Assembly (NCBI RefSeq): GCF_048544455.1
Contig: NC_133538.1
Location: forward strand, 22,368,469 to 22,432,468
Direction of reading: 5' to 3'
Length of the DNA: 64,000 nucleotides
Source of the DNA: Silene latifolia
Taxonomy: Eukaryota > Streptophyta > Magnoliopsida > Caryophyllales > Caryophyllaceae
The position numbers and the translations under genes were made by a program. The notes below the pieces were generated by a model, which was given only the letters and a program-made list of their open reading frames with translations, ran no database searches and was not told the DNA's origin. Within the stretch, counting starts at the first letter, position 1; each line of letters starts with the position of its first letter. Shown in pieces: positions 1 through 11,315 of this stretch.

Positions 1-532
1 AAGACCTCCATAATAGACTCTATATACTCAGAAAATATCCCCATCATACAACTTTGAAAGGTGGCATTGGCATTACATAAACCAAAAGGCATTCTACGAT
101 AAGAAAAACACCTTGAGGACAAGTAAAAGTAGTCTTCTCCTGATCATCCGGATGAATAAGGATCTGAAAGAACCCTGAATATCCATCTAAATAACAGAAA
201 AACTTATGAGAGGCTAACCTCTCTACCATCTGATCAATGAAAGGAAGGGGAAAATGATCTTTCTTTGTGGCGGCATTTAGCTGTCTGTAGTCTATGCACA
301 TCCGCCAACCAGTTACTACTCGAGTGGGTATTAATTAATTTTTATCATTCTTAACCTCAGTAGTTCCTCGTTTATTAGGAACCACCTGAACTGGACTCAC
401 CCATTTAGAATGACCAACAGAGTAGATAATACCTGCATCGAGTAGCTTCATTACCTCAACCATCACAACATCCTGCGCTGACCCTGTCTGCATGGTTTGT
501 GATCCTCCTCTAGCTAAATCATGTGCATACAA
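1..532 (-). pseudogene. Athila-like reverse transcriptase fragment
   Basis: The best-preserved stretch (44-301) contains CIDYRQLNAATKKDHFPLP, then FIDQMVERLA and FCYLDGYSGFFQI, the conserved RT palm and first catalytic Asp region of Ty3/gypsy polymerases. The next piece upstream (about 335-532) has the preceding RT motif GIIYSVGHSKWVSPVQVVPNK and is joined to it in a disturbed way. The YxDD motif lies beyond the left edge or is lost. It would copy element RNA into DNA in cytoplasmic particles, but frame changes and missing parts make this copy non-functional. Confidence 0.8.
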
Positions 533-732
533 ATATCAGGGTTGATGCCCTTAATATCATCCAATGAATAACCCATCGCTTTCCTGTTTTTCTTAAGAAC
601 AACTAACAAAGCGGTCAGCTGTTTATCATCCAATTTAACACTAACAATGACTGGATATTGCTCTGTATCATCTAAGAATGCATATTTGAGGTGAGAAGGG
701 AGAGGCTTACGCTCGGGTACCTTTACCTCCAT
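514..732 (-). pseudogene. Athila-like pol segment between protease and RT
   Basis: A short reading frame with ERKPLPSHLKYAFLDDTEQ followed by PVIVSV and, further on, AMGYSLDDIKGINPDICMH. This is the usual linker just before the RT of Athila/Tat polyproteins (PLPxHLKYAFL...; GWxxxDIKGI.P..C.H.I). It lies in a different frame from both the protease and the RT pieces, so at least two frameshifts separate them. It has no catalytic role of its own; it supports the reading of the region as one decayed polyprotein. Confidence 0.7.
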
Positions 733-772
733 AGCGCAGAGAGTATTTACCAGTTATTCTACCCTCTCTCCT

Positions 773-1540
773 TCAACGTCGGTGAGAACGCTCCTTTATT
801 GCAGCTTCAAGCAAATCCAACACAGCGTCATTGTTTTCGTGGTTATCTGCGCACTCATCTAGCAATATCAAAGCTTCTAGTGGATCGTTAATCAAGGAAT
901 CCGACCAGAACTCATAAACGGACTTGTCAGCGATATCAACTGAATAACAAGTATCCTCTATCATTGGGCGACCAAGTGTACCTGTAAAAGTGATGGCGTC
1001 ATCCCCCACTTCAAGAGTCAAACGCCCTTGTTTGACATTAATAATGGCCCCAGCTGTATATAAGAATGGTCTTCCTAATATAATTGGGGTCCGGGTATTC
1101 TCAGCTATGTCTAATACAATGAAGTCTACTGGTATAAAGAACTTGCCTACTTTAACAGGCACGTCTTCTAGGATACCTAAAGGTCGTCTGACCGATCTAT
1201 CAGCCATCTGGAGGGTGATATTAGTCAATTTAAGGTGACCCATATTAAGTTTCTTGCAGACAGAATAAGGCATGACACTGACATTGGCTCCTAAATCACA
1301 GAGAGCCTTATCTATCACTTCATTGCCTATGGTACAGGTAATGGAGAAACTACCCGGGTATTTAATTTTAGGTTGAGCTTTATTGAGAATTAAATTACTA
1401 GTCTCTTCCATAAATGCAACAGTCTCATACTCACTTAGCTCTCTCTTACGCGTCAAAATATCTTTCATAAATTTTTCATAAGAAGGTACCTGGGTGATTA
1501 GCTTGGTAAAAGGAACGGTCACCTGAAGATTCTTGACCAC
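773..1540 (-). pseudogene. Athila-like aspartic protease (retropepsin) region
   Basis: A 255-codon open stretch. The middle has KALCDLGANVSVMPYSVCKKL: here the usual D-[TS]-G catalytic triad of retropepsins reads D-L-G, as is common in plant Athila elements. A later hydrophobic stretch, PIILGRPFLYTAGAIINV, is the family's ILGRPFL flap/core motif. In an intact element this enzyme cuts the Gag-Pol polyprotein. It lies downstream of gag and upstream of RT on the same strand. The stretch is open, but its neighbours are in other frames, so I treat it as part of a broken polyprotein rather than as a gene with its own start. Confidence 0.75.
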
Positions 1541-2706
1541 ATCAACAAATTTACCGTATTGTCGCTCGACCTTAGCCTCTTTTAGACGTCCCAGATAAGG
1601 AATTCTGGTAACAATAAGTGGATTTGCGACCTTCTATTTACCTTTGTCTAAACATGGAATATCCGCAGCAGAGGAAGATGACCCAACAACAAGTTTAGAC
1701 GTCAAAACAGCATCTTCGCTGCTATATGTACTCGATCAAGTACAATCTTCACTCGATCAAGAGCTTTTGTCATGGGAATCACTCAATCGAAGAACATGAT
1801 CCTCTCGATCGAGAACTTCAGTTTGGGCACCATTCAATCGAGAGCCTAGATCACTCGATCGAGTATTGTCAGAGGAGAAACCACTCGATCGAGGGCCAGA
1901 TTCACTCGATCGAGTAGTTGGCCGATGTTCAGCAGCTACGTCATTAATTAGTTCCTCCAAAACAGATTCCGAAATTTCATCAACAATTATATCCTCATTT
2001 TCCGGCATTTTCAGTCCATCATAAGTAAGACCACTTCGGAGATTGATTGCATTAAGAAAGTCCCAAGGAGATGAGCGATTCACTTGATTTATTTGCTCGG
2101 ATGTAAATCGCGCGACTTGGTCTTGCAACTTTTCTATAGAATTTTCAGCTATGTCTCAGTTTCTCTCGAGTTGAAGTGCTAGGGATAGCACCAAATATTT
2201 TAACTCCGCAATTTCTACATTTGTAGAAGGTGAATCGACTTGTTGTGCCTTCGGATTAGGCTGACTTGAAGTACTTGGCGTGGTTAAGTCTTCATAAAGT
2301 TTGGAGAACGGAACTCCTTGCTTATATTGTTGGTAAGCGCGAACTCGTTTACATCCGCCATACAAGTAATAGGATCGTGTCCTTCGGTACCGTATCTGCC
2401 ACAAATCACCCCTTGCTCAATCATAGCATGAACTTGAGCATGTTCAATTTTAATTTGAAGAATCTCTGAATTGTCATACTTCTCATCAAGAATTTCCACT
2501 CCAGCTATAAAAGAGTCACCAGCTCTTTCATTCTCTCGTCTGCCTCCTCTGGGATTTCCATATTCAGCTACATGAATGGCCATATCTTCAATAAGATGTC
2601 ATCCCTTATCATCTTCAACATTTTTCTGGAACCTCCCTTTTGCTGCGTTATCCAATATAGCTCTTTGATCAGCATATAACCCATTGTAAAATTGGGTGCA
2701 TAAGAA
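1541..2706 (-). pseudogene. Athila-like gag C-terminal part and gag-protease linker
   Basis: Broken frames cover the C-terminal half of gag. The 2284-2583 piece holds a CCHC-like zinc knuckle, ICGRYGTEGHDPITCM, in which the second Cys reads Tyr, so it probably no longer binds zinc. The 1757-2128 piece contains LNAINLRSGLTYDGLKMPEN, a conserved segment before the protease in Athila polyproteins; the same segment appears in the plus-strand copy near 53800. Between them and the protease lies the palindrome array at 1731-1914. Frames differ between pieces (ends near 2128, 2404, 2583 and 2771), which shows several indels. Confidence 0.65.
1731..1914. repeat. Array of 8 CTCGATCGAG-type palindromes inside the gag-protease region
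   Basis: Eight perfect or near-perfect copies of the decamer palindrome start at 1731, 1752, 1782, 1804, 1833, 1854, 1884 and 1905. The start-to-start spacings are 21, 30, 22, 29, 21, 30 and 21 bp, an alternation with a 51-bp (17-codon) period. Perfect copies are those at 1804, 1854, 1884 and 1905; the others differ at one or two bases. The reading frame stays open across most of it. Confidence 0.9.
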
Positions 2707-3198
2707 TCACCGTTGGAAACAATGATGAGGCACGGAACGAACAAGTTTCTTGAACCTAATCCAAGCTCCATTCATATCTTCGGTAGGCAGTTGTGTGAAT
2801 GTAGTGATTTGGGCTCTCAATGCATTAGTGCACTGTGGTGGAAAATACCTTCTATAGAAGGCCAAGGCTAGGGAATTCCAGTCAGTCACACCGGCAGCTT
2901 CCCTATCCAGATCTCTCAACCATTCTCGGGCGTCATCAGTCAAAGAAAAAGGAAAAAGGGCTCCCTTGAACCTATCCTGTGTCACCCCAGCAGCTAAAGG
3001 AATGGTGGAGCAAAATTCAGTAAACAACTCCATGTGCTTACACGGATCTTCGCCGGCTGCTCCCTTGAAGAGATTCCTCTTTACCAACTGAATGTAGACC
3101 GGGTGAATCCAAAAGGTGCCCGAATCTGTAGTAGGTAACAAGAAACCTTTGGGCAGAGAATCTACCGTATGTTCTGAGTGACTGGCGATGTTCGGCAT
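2707..3198 (-). pseudogene. Athila-like Gag, N-terminal part
   Basis: A 163-codon stretch starting MPNIASHSEHTVDSLPKGF, with KHMELFTEFCSTIPL and FPFSLTDDAREWLRDL, the retrotransposon Gag core (FPFSL.D.A..WL...YF) of Ty3/gypsy elements, then FYRRYFPP. It would form the virus-like particle shell. It begins about 165 bp inside the LTR/PBS, as expected. The protein is colinear with the plus-strand copy at 53480-53790, which shares NIASH, PKGF, GEDP, KHME and FPFSLTD. The frame is lost after about 2707, where the next gag piece continues in another frame. Confidence 0.8.
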
Positions 3199-3365
3199 CT
3201 TAGCAAAATGAATTAGTATGGATAACAGATATAACGGTGTCCTCTTATAGGACAGATTACCTGTAATACAATTACAGCACTAGAGAAAATATGAGGTCAA
3301 TATCAAGGAATAAATTCCTTAAGACGAGAGACAAACTTAAAATAAAACAACAAAATTACGCCACC

Positions 3366-3383
3366 TCCCCGGCAATGGCGCTA
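3366..3383 (-). other. Primer binding site, tRNA-Asp type
   Basis: Read on the minus strand, this is TAGCGCCATTGCCGGGGA. It differs at two positions from the sequence complementary to the 3' end of plant tRNA-Asp (TGGCGCCGTTGCCGGGGA). It begins five bases inside the LTR end, as expected for the minus-strand primer site of Athila elements. Confidence 0.85.
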
Positions 3384-4269
3384 AAATTTGATACGGCCGT
3401 CGCAACCCTATCAAAAATAAACCAACTGGTCCCTAATAAATGCAGTAGAGGTAGTCGGGTATCGAATCCATAGGGAGATGGGAAAATGTATGCTAAACTA
3501 AGTCTGTCTAAGTAACCGTTTTGGGGTTTTTGGACTATTTATTCTAAACTACAGAGATGTAAAGGGAAGAGAACAAAAGAAGAAAAATAGATAAACTTTA
3601 AAGAGATTAACAAAGGAGAGAAATAGCTAAGACAATCGGTTCACCATGAGTTTCTAGGAGTCCAATCTAAGGTCATAGGTTAGCATAAACTCGGTATGCA
3701 GGGTAATGAAAAGGTCCTCTCGGTCCGCTCTTCGCCCTAAAACAATACTAGCTTAGCTTTCACCCTCACTAGCATGCCCTAATGTTCATTGCAGGTCTTA
3801 CCCCTTCCAATCTCGTGATCTAGGTCAAGGTGTAACGATATTAACTAGCCAAATGCGTCGACTCAAACAGCTAATTGCAATTAAATGCAATGATAACAAC
3901 ACAAACCTAATTTACACCAAACCCTAATCACTTATTCATGATTCCTTAATTATCATGGCTCCCCTATGTCATAGCAAAAGAGTTTAGCGATGCATAATTG
4001 ATATTGGGAGAATAATTACAATATCCATTACAATTGAATTGAACATCATAAATAAATTGCTAACAACGACAAGAAAAAAAGTAAAGAGAGAAGATTCAAA
4101 GAACAAGAAATAAAGATGCAATAATAAAATAGTGAAAGAATTAAGGATTAGAAATACCGATTACAGAGAAGTTCTAAAACAATGGAGAGTTAGGTCTCAA
4201 GAGTAGAGTTCTAAGAGAAAGAATGAGAGAGAGGAGAGGAAGAGATCCCCCATGGCTGCCGTCACCTCC

Positions 4270-4277
4270 TATTTATT
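4270..4277 (-). promoter_or_regulatory. TATA-like box of the Athila-like LTR
   Basis: The minus strand reads AATAAATA(GG). It lies 58 bp downstream of the nearest palindrome of the array. The related LTR has TATATAAG at 52261 in the same relative place. Confidence 0.55.
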
Positions 4278-4334
4278 CCTACTTACCAAAGAATATCCAA
4301 AAATTAACTAAGGATTACATATCAGACAAAACTT

Positions 4335-4528
4335 CTCGATCGAGTAGAAATAAACTACTCGATCGAGAACAAAACGCAACAATCCTCTCGATCGAGTAAC
4401 ACAAGTACTCGATCGAGGACTACAGCAAACACCCATCTCGATCGAGCTCAGAAACAACTCGATCGAGGATCTTTAGTAGCATAAAGCATTCGATCGACCA
4501 GTTTCAGCAGCCAACCTGGTCGATCAAG
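4335..4528. repeat. Array of CTCGATCGAG palindromes in the LTR promoter
   Basis: Six perfect CTCGATCGAG copies start at 4335, 4358, 4387, 4408, 4437 and 4458, and two degenerate copies at 4489 and 4519. Spacings are 23, 29, 21, 29, 21, 31 and 30 bp. The array lies immediately upstream (minus strand) of the LTR TATA-like box. Confidence 0.9.
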
Positions 4529-4800
4529 CTGTATTAGCGCGGATAAACTCTTGAACACCTTCCGAAGCCACTTCACGCATATCTAAGTGACAGATTCCAA
4601 GCTCCGATTCTTCTTTCTCCAAAATGCATGCCGATGGGACAAGTTTAGGCTCGATTATGCTCCTTCCGGCTCATTCCTGCAATTAATACAAGATAGACCA
4701 AAGTAGACTATTTGGGAGCATTTGTAGCTAATCTCTACATAAATAACACAGAAATGCGTGCAAATATAAGGTAAAAACCATATATAAAATACATGCATCA

Positions 4801-5625
4801 CCAACCAACCTAGACCAACTCAAGAAATACCACCATTGAGCCCTAGAAACCACAAACCTTACCCTAGTTTCACAACTAGTGGCCACAATATCCCTTTCAA
4901 GTCAAGTTCCTTAACGCGTTCTGATTTGAAATTGCATGTTTTACTGAGTCTATGTTATGTCACCTTGCCATGTTTTAAAACAGCCTCTGATCTGTCAAAG
5001 TCAACATCCATTTGCACTCAAACAAAATAACTGAACTACGAGCATGGTTTAATTTCACCTTTTCAGGTGGATACGTAGGCAGTCCTTTAAGGATACAACC
5101 ACAACATCCAAACAAAAGTAACAAAACAATTGAACTACGAGCATGATTTGATTTCACCTCTTCAGGTGGATACGTAGGCAGTCCTTTCTCACACAAGAAG
5201 GACACAACCATCCCCACATACAAAAAAAACATCACCTATACCAACATCAAAAAAAAGAAGGGAAAAACGTTCCCTTTTCCACAAAAATACAAAAAAAACC
5301 TTTCTCCCTTCCCACAAAATCCCCTCTCACAAGTGCAATGTTTAGGATAATTCAAACAGAATTGCCTTTACGAAATGGATGGAAGAAACAAGCGTTCACA
5401 ACTCTCTTAACACAAGCAATCATCTTATTTAATTAATAATGAGAAGGATTACAAACTTGACAATGAATAAAGCTAAGAAAGTCTACAACTTGTCAAAGCT
5501 AGAGTGTCGACTAAGATATCATACATAATAAAACTAGCACAAAATATATAATACATAGCTAATACAACATAATAAAAACTCACAACACTATTACAACTTA
5601 ATAGTAAAACCGGTAATGAAGATCT
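4801..5625. other. Non-coding stretch left of the DUF7745-like gene
   Basis: No protein-like frame is visible. It contains two copies of a motif at period 99 bp (from about 5032 and 5131): CTACGAGCATG, then TTTCACCT, TCAGGTGGATACGTAGGCAG and TCCTTT. The 'GGATACGTAGGCAG' wording recurs in many plant Ty3/gypsy elements, which supports retrotransposon origin. I see nothing else in it. The left boundary of the host Tat-like element is not resolved here. Confidence 0.5.
5032..5195. repeat. Two-copy direct repeat, period 99 bp
   Basis: Two copies of roughly 60 bp sharing GAACTACGAGCATG and CAGGTGGATACGTAGGCAGT, separated by spacer that also looks related (ACAACCACAAC / ACACAACCATC). Confidence 0.8.
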
Positions 5626-7083
5626 TCATTCTTCCATTCTACCCTTGCCTTTTCCCAAGGGGTACATCTTCCCCTTGTTCTTCTTGTTGGCCTGCCTAGC
5701 ATGGCCTTCCTCTTCGTAAAGGATCCTCAACGTATCTACAACAGTGACGGCATCCGGGCTCTTGCAAGACCTCATACTCGGCCTAAGTCGAGCCCACACA
5801 CGACCCACTACCTCTTTGGGAACCGAGCTTCTCCTCTTCAGTGGCCTCATTACATCCGGGCTAACATCATCGGCAAAATCGTCAAAGAAGGCACGGTTGG
5901 CCTTGTCAACCTCCCTATACTTCAAGTCTACGACCTCGTCCTTACGGAACTTGGACCTTTCTTCCAAGGTTTGAGCTCTTGACCACTTGACATAAGCGGG
6001 AGTCACCCATGTCATGGTAACGGGGTTTAGTACCTCCCAAGTTGGCCGAGTGGCCCACCACCTTTCGAAGACCTCCATAAGCTCGGAGTTCCGGAAAACA
6101 CTCTCTTGGACGAGAGTATCTTGAGCGGGCACCTATTGTTGACGCCCCATTTGCCTCATTAGTCTTTCGGGGTAGATGAAGGAAGCAACCTTCAAGCCCA
6201 CCACCATCAAAGAACAAGCACTAGCGGCCGAAGCAGGCAACCCCATGAAGGACGTCAAGTGCCACCATGGCACCACTCAATAGATATGAGGACCACCCTC
6301 CTCCACTAATATCGAGGCCCAATAGGCCTCGGTGGATGCAAAACTATCCGAGTACAACTTCTTCCTCATAGTAAGATGACAGAAGGAGTAAGAAGAAGAA
6401 TCGGCTAGAGGCTCTACATACCTTAGCCTCTCCAAGAGCCACACTTGGAGGATCCTTGGGGATCTAAACGAAGGAGCCTCTCCAAAAGAGCCTTTCTTAT
6501 CCAATGCTTGGATTATCTCGCCAAGCACCTACCATGATGGATCCCAAACGTGCTCCATTTGCTCAACTATATGCACAAGGGTCATACTACCATAACACTT
6601 TGACCCCTCCTTCTTCAAGGCATCGACAAGAAGGTATCCATGCACTAGGCAAAAGGCAAGAGCCCTACTCCTAGCCACCTCTGAGATATTGACATCCAAC
6701 CGGTTTTACAAGATGTTGAAAAGAGCCAACATATCCACACCATGGGGATCAAGGAGAGAGTTCACTTGGCTTGTTGACAAGCCCAACATTGAAAGAAACT
6801 TCTTTTTGTAACACAATTGAGTTGGAGGAAGCACCGCAGTACAACCCGGCCATCCACCAATGGCGCCCACTTCTTCGGCAAAAGGGCAAATTTCACCTTT
6901 CGGGAAAACGAAAACATGATGTTTTGAATCCCAAAACCGAGAGCATGCTTCAAGGAACAAGGATTTCACCTTGACTTGACGAAGCACCAACAATTGACAA
7001 ACTCCCATTACAACAAGTTGATACTTCTCGGGAGGCGACAAATCCCAACACCAATGTTGCAACCTATTTTCGAAAGCATGCAT
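5626..7083 (-). pseudogene. DUF7745-like protein gene, antisense in a Tat-type element, with four nonsense codons
   Basis: One frame stays protein-like for 485 codons from ATG 7083 to TGA 5626, interrupted only by four stops: TAA at 6706-6708, TAG at 6529-6531, TGA at 6277-6279 and TAG at 6133-6135. Landmarks in order are WDLSPPEKY, HHVFVFPKGEICPFAEEVGA, LALAFCLVHGYLLV after the first stop, LQVWLLERLRY and APWW/VPWWHLTSFMGLP. These resemble DUF7745-type proteins, plant proteins often linked to retrotransposons. The C-terminus is basic (KKNKGK). Each stop is one C-to-T change away from CAA, CAG or CGA. A TATAAATA lies 87 bp upstream of the ATG. Function unknown. The DUF7745 assignment is from memory of motifs and is moderate; a more distant plant-mobile-domain relation is the alternative. 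Confidence 0.6.
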
Positions 7084-7907
7084 GAATTATTTTGTGGAAG
7101 AAGAAGAAAGATTTTCGTAGAGATGTTTTTCGTGTTTCGGATGATGAAACAATGAAGCACAAACGTCCCTATTTATACAAAACCATCAGCGCTTTTTTTC
7201 CGAAAAAGGGGGAAGCTCACTTCTATCACATATGGCCTCACGCCTCTAGTCTAGTCCTCAGGATCCGGACCTTGATTTGTCCCTATCAAGTTGTGTTTCT
7301 TCCTAACACCTAGTTTTTATCGCCTCAAGGCTCGCGCCTATCCGGGAATTTTTTTTGTTTTCTTACACTCACATTTCTTTGTTTCCGCATTTTACGAAAT
7401 CCAGCACGGTTCCATGACGCAGCTTTAAACATACGGGGTTTTATCTTCTTTTTTTAGGGGGAAGGGCTAATCGCCCCGATCCGCGACGGATCGTTTCTAT
7501 GTCAGTCGACGGATCATTTTCATGTCAGTCGAAAATTCCGAAATTTTATCGGAATTTCGCATTTTCCACAAAAATCGAAAATTGATAACACTACGTCAAT
7601 TTTTCCACAAAAATTCAGACTCTTGCAAATCCGAGTCTTGATCTTGCAAATATGAAATCAATTACACTCGCAAAATCTCTTTTGAAATTCATCCACGACG
7701 GTTTGAGTTTTAGTTTTTACGGGTTACAAATCAGTTTTCAGCAAAATTCGACGCAATTTAATTCAAACACGAGTTAATTGCTCAAAATTGCATCAAATAC
7801 TTTTCAAAATTCAATTTTAACTTCGAGTCATTGTGGATATTTTTGTTTTCATCAAATACTTTTGCGTGTTAATGTGTGTGCATACGAGCTACCTGTTGCC
7901 TGTTTTC
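7084..7907 (-). promoter_or_regulatory. Upstream region of the DUF7745-like gene
   Basis: No coding frame. On the minus strand a textbook plant TATA box, TATAAATA, lies at 7170-7177, about 87 bp before the ATG at 7083. Further up, at about 7480-7530, a two-copy direct repeat contains GACGGATC, a variable base pair and ATGTCAGTCGA. The region ends abruptly at 7907, where element A is inserted; it resumes at 22633. Confidence 0.55.
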
Positions 7908-9175
7908 TGAAAGGATACTATACCCTCTTATTAAACTCCTTTAATTGTTGATGTAATGTACTCTTTAAAATAGATATTGATCTTATGCATGCATAACAAA
8001 TTATAAATATAAAGGTAAGAAAAATGATTCTTACAATATTTGAAATCGGCTTTTAGGGCACAAGTAAGAACACCTTTCTTACTTGTTCTTGAGCTCAAAA
8101 TAATGGATAATTCCTTTTGTCCCAAAAGTATGAGAACCTCCTATCGATTGCACCAAGACTACCCCTTAAAATTACTAATTAATTGACTAGATTATATTAG
8201 TAGTTAACCTTAAAAATATGATCTAATATTATTTCTTATTACTACTATAGTAATCTAATGTTAGATCTTTGAACAATATTTTCTCAAACTTAATTTTAGA
8301 GAAAAGGGAGAAGAGTAAGAAGTGTCAAATGTAGGGATGAATGATAACAAAAATAAGAACAATTCTTATTCTCCTTATGGGAGGAGAAGACCGATGGGGG
8401 AGGGTGGCCATAGAGCCAATGCATGCCCTTTACTTTTTCTTTTGTTCTTCTCAAAACAAAGCTACGGTGTAGGCTAGTCTTTAAAGTTTAATCATTGTGT
8501 TTTCTCTAATTAAAATAATTAACCATATAACCTTACACACCCATAAAAACCGGTGCCCCATTTGTAATATGGAGTCCATTTTATTTTTGTCAATTTGTCA
8601 TTTTGTCATATAATGTGTGACTTGGGACATATAACATGTTATTAATAATATTAATGCATATTTAACAATTAAATATCATTACATATATTAATTTAATTAT
8701 ATACAACAATTGACTAGTAATTCACAATTACAAGTAAATAAAATGGTTCATGTTAATATAATCTACAACACATTGCAATTATAATTAACCGTTAATTCTT
8801 AATCTAATTGTTTTATAAACAAAATTTTAGTAATATAACATCTTAATCACTAAAACAAATCTCATTTAATCGAATTACAATAAGATTCATATTCTTACTC
8901 ACATACGTGAATGGTTCAAATTTTAAGGAATTAATTAATCTGTATCAATATACAATTAATTATTTTATCTATTAAGGGGATCGTCCTTTAAGTGTGACCT
9001 TAAGGGATCAACTGATCACCACCGTATAAACGACAGTAATGTCAAACTCTAGTCAGCCAATTATTACCGATTAATGTTGACCAGTTAACTTATAAAATGA
9101 ATCATCCCCTTACGTATTCTTATTATGAGTTTCAATAATGTGATCGCACTATTGTTGTGGACACATACTCCAACA
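7908..9175 (-). repeat. 3' LTR of element A
   Basis: 1268 bp; it begins TGAAAGGATAC on the plus strand and ends ACTCCAACA. Closely similar to 21452-22627 throughout, but it keeps about 90 bp (around 8333-8430) that the other LTR has lost. Confidence 0.9.
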
Positions 9176-9200
9176 TTCTCCCACTTGCCCGAGACAAGTG

Positions 9201-9557
9201 TGAAGGATAAGTAGATCTATATACTTACATATTCATATATGTTTTAATTTAATTTGTCATAAAATTAATGATTGATCTTATGCATGCAAACATTAAAACA
9301 AAATAAGGAAGAAACATTGTTCTTACATTGTGATTTTCGGTTTAATGGGCACAAGAGAGATCACCTTTCTCTCTTGTTCTTGAGCTTTCCCTTTTGGATG
9401 AACTAAGACCCAACTGTAGGATCTCTCCCAAGGATTTATACCCAAAGCTTACTCTTAATTAAAATTAATATTATAGTTACTAGTACAATATTAATCTTGT
9501 ATGAAATTGACCCAAAAATATTATAAGACACTTAATATTTTCGGTTTGGAGAGGAGG
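9201..9557 (-). repeat. 3' LTR remnant of element B
   Basis: Matches the start of 14607-15873 almost base for base for 357 bp, up to GGTTTGGAGAGGAGGA, then breaks off. The remaining ~900 bp of this LTR is missing, which indicates an internal deletion after insertion or loss during copying. Confidence 0.85.
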
Positions 9558-11315
9558 ATTTCCGTAAATCTTTACGTGTGTTCGAACTTTCTATAATATG
9601 TGCAACCTCTTAACACATATTAGAGTATTCCGTCAAACACCGAAATCGCTCATCGGATTCTACTTGAGAATTCATGATGTTTCTATTATGGCTTACCAAT
9701 GAATCATCATGCTCTTATGCATATGATTCACTATTGGACATGTGCATGATTTTTCTAATGGCGGAAACATTAGTTACTAATAATCATGAGATCAACCATT
9801 CATAGGTTCAATGAACGACCATGACTGCTAATGGCAATTCCATTTTCATCTATATGAATAACCTATGTGTATGTTGATATGATGTGTATTTCTTAATAAT
9901 AATCCAATATTTCTTGTCGTAATTGGATTCATCATAGTCCAAATTCATCCAGAATTGAAAACTCAAAACTTCCTCTGTGAAGGAAGGTGTTAGCTCATCA
10001 TTCTTTAATGAGTGGTGAGTTGTAAACATTCAAAGGATGATAGCTCCCACTAAATTCCATGTCTTCACATGATAATTTCCTAACTCCCACTCAATTCCAC
10101 ATATTTCGAAATTGACTTCTCAATCGAAACTTTTCAAGAATTGAAATATAAATTGCATTGCCAAGTTATTAAGATAAAACCATATATGTACCTATCATAT
10201 CCCTTCAAAATACCTATTTCGAAGAGGTCTCATTTTAACCTTACGTAAAGAGATTTTAAATCTCTAACACACTCATGTCATAATGATGTGTAGCAATGTC
10301 ATTATTCAAATATAAATAATATCTAGAACACGTCCTTCGAAATACCCTTTCGGAAGGAGGTTTAACCATTTTATAATGAGGTTAAGCAATGACATTTGCG
10401 TGGTTAAAACTTGGCCATTGAAGATATCGGTATATCAATCTTTGCAACTCGATCATAACTAGTATGTTACTATGATTCATTTAGGCTCTTAAGTAAATCT
10501 CAAGGTTGAAACTATTGGTCAAAATTTATCATATAGAACTTAGTCAAAAACTTGTTAAGACTTTACATTAGTCATTTTTCTTCCAAAACTTTCTTTTGGT
10601 CTCCTCGTGTAGTTATCATAAGAATATGTTCTTTCGATTACTTCACTTGGTCTCTTTTGTCATATAGAACTTACTTGAGACCATAGATCTCATCTATTTG
10701 GTATACTATGTAAATAGATATACCTTCATTCAAATCATTCTTTCTTGCGTAGATCTTCATTTACACAAGTACACAATTTTTTATCTTGTCTCGTATGTTG
10801 TGTCCTCATTTTTCTCCCACTCTATCTTTAGAATAAATACACTATAGATTCAAAGATAGCATATGAGACACAAATAATGATTTGAAGTATAAGGAGAACT
10901 ACCTCATAGGTTGACTAATAGTTTTAGATTTCATATGTGTACTTGGTGATTGACATACCTTTAAGAGAGTTCATAGACTCAAAATCGCTTTATAAATGAT
11001 CATACACAAGCCTTAAGCATATGGACATATAATGAAACCCCTCATTATATTTGTCTATTAGATCACTTTAAGTTATATGTTTCTAAGAACAAGCATTTAA
11101 ACATGAATTTTAGAACAAAAGGATAAAATGATAAAATGGGTGACTTGGGTTGCAAACCAAGTCACCATTATCCAAATACAACCCATATCATTATCCAAAA
11201 TACCTTTCCATGTCGAACACGGAAACTTAAGGTTCTAAAATCCAAAACATAATTTAAAGTAAGACAATGAAAAGCAAAGCTCCATTAAAGCTATCCCTAG
11301 CTTCTTGATGGTTTC
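9558..11315. other. Non-coding 3' part of element B
   Basis: AT-rich sequence with no protein-like frame. It contains several short stretches of the form CTCCCACT(C/T) that resemble decayed polypurine tracts on the minus strand (for example near 10085 and 10818). I see nothing else. Confidence 0.5.

Larger units (their letters stand above)
1..3388 (-). mobile_element. Athila-like Ty3/gypsy retrotransposon, internal region (5' part, runs off the left edge)
   Basis: Reading leftward from the LTR at 3389-4800, the order is PBS, gag, linker, aspartic protease, reverse transcriptase, which is the gag-pro-RT order of Ty3/gypsy elements. The gag wording, the retropepsin core DLGANVSVMP and the tRNA-Asp-type PBS point to the Athila lineage. 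The coding sequence changes frame several times (gag frame, zinc-knuckle frame, protease frame and RT frame differ), so this copy is defective. RNase H, integrase and the 3' LTR lie outside the window. The related plus-strand copy at 51726-54030 shares LTR length, PBS and gag start. Confidence 0.85.
3389..4800 (-). repeat. 5' LTR of the minus-strand Athila-like element
   Basis: On the minus strand it begins TGATGCATG at 4800 and ends GGCCGTATCA at 3389, 1412 bp, with the PBS following. The upstream part holds the palindrome array (4335-4528) and then a TATA-like AATAAATAGG near 4268-4277, marking the promoter. Its length matches the 1438-bp LTR of the related plus-strand element. No partner LTR or TSD is visible because the element leaves the window. 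Confidence 0.85.

Noticed and set aside
1726..1917. Plus-strand open frame with repeated HSIE peptides
   Set aside because: It is the translation of the palindrome array on the strand opposite to the element; no protein similarity.
4335..4528. Regular short repeats resembling a CRISPR array
   Set aside because: The repeat is only 10 bp, spacings alternate, it lies in a plant LTR promoter and no cas genes exist.
5701..5982. Plus-strand frames opposite the DUF7745-like gene
   Set aside because: Shadow of the minus-strand protein.
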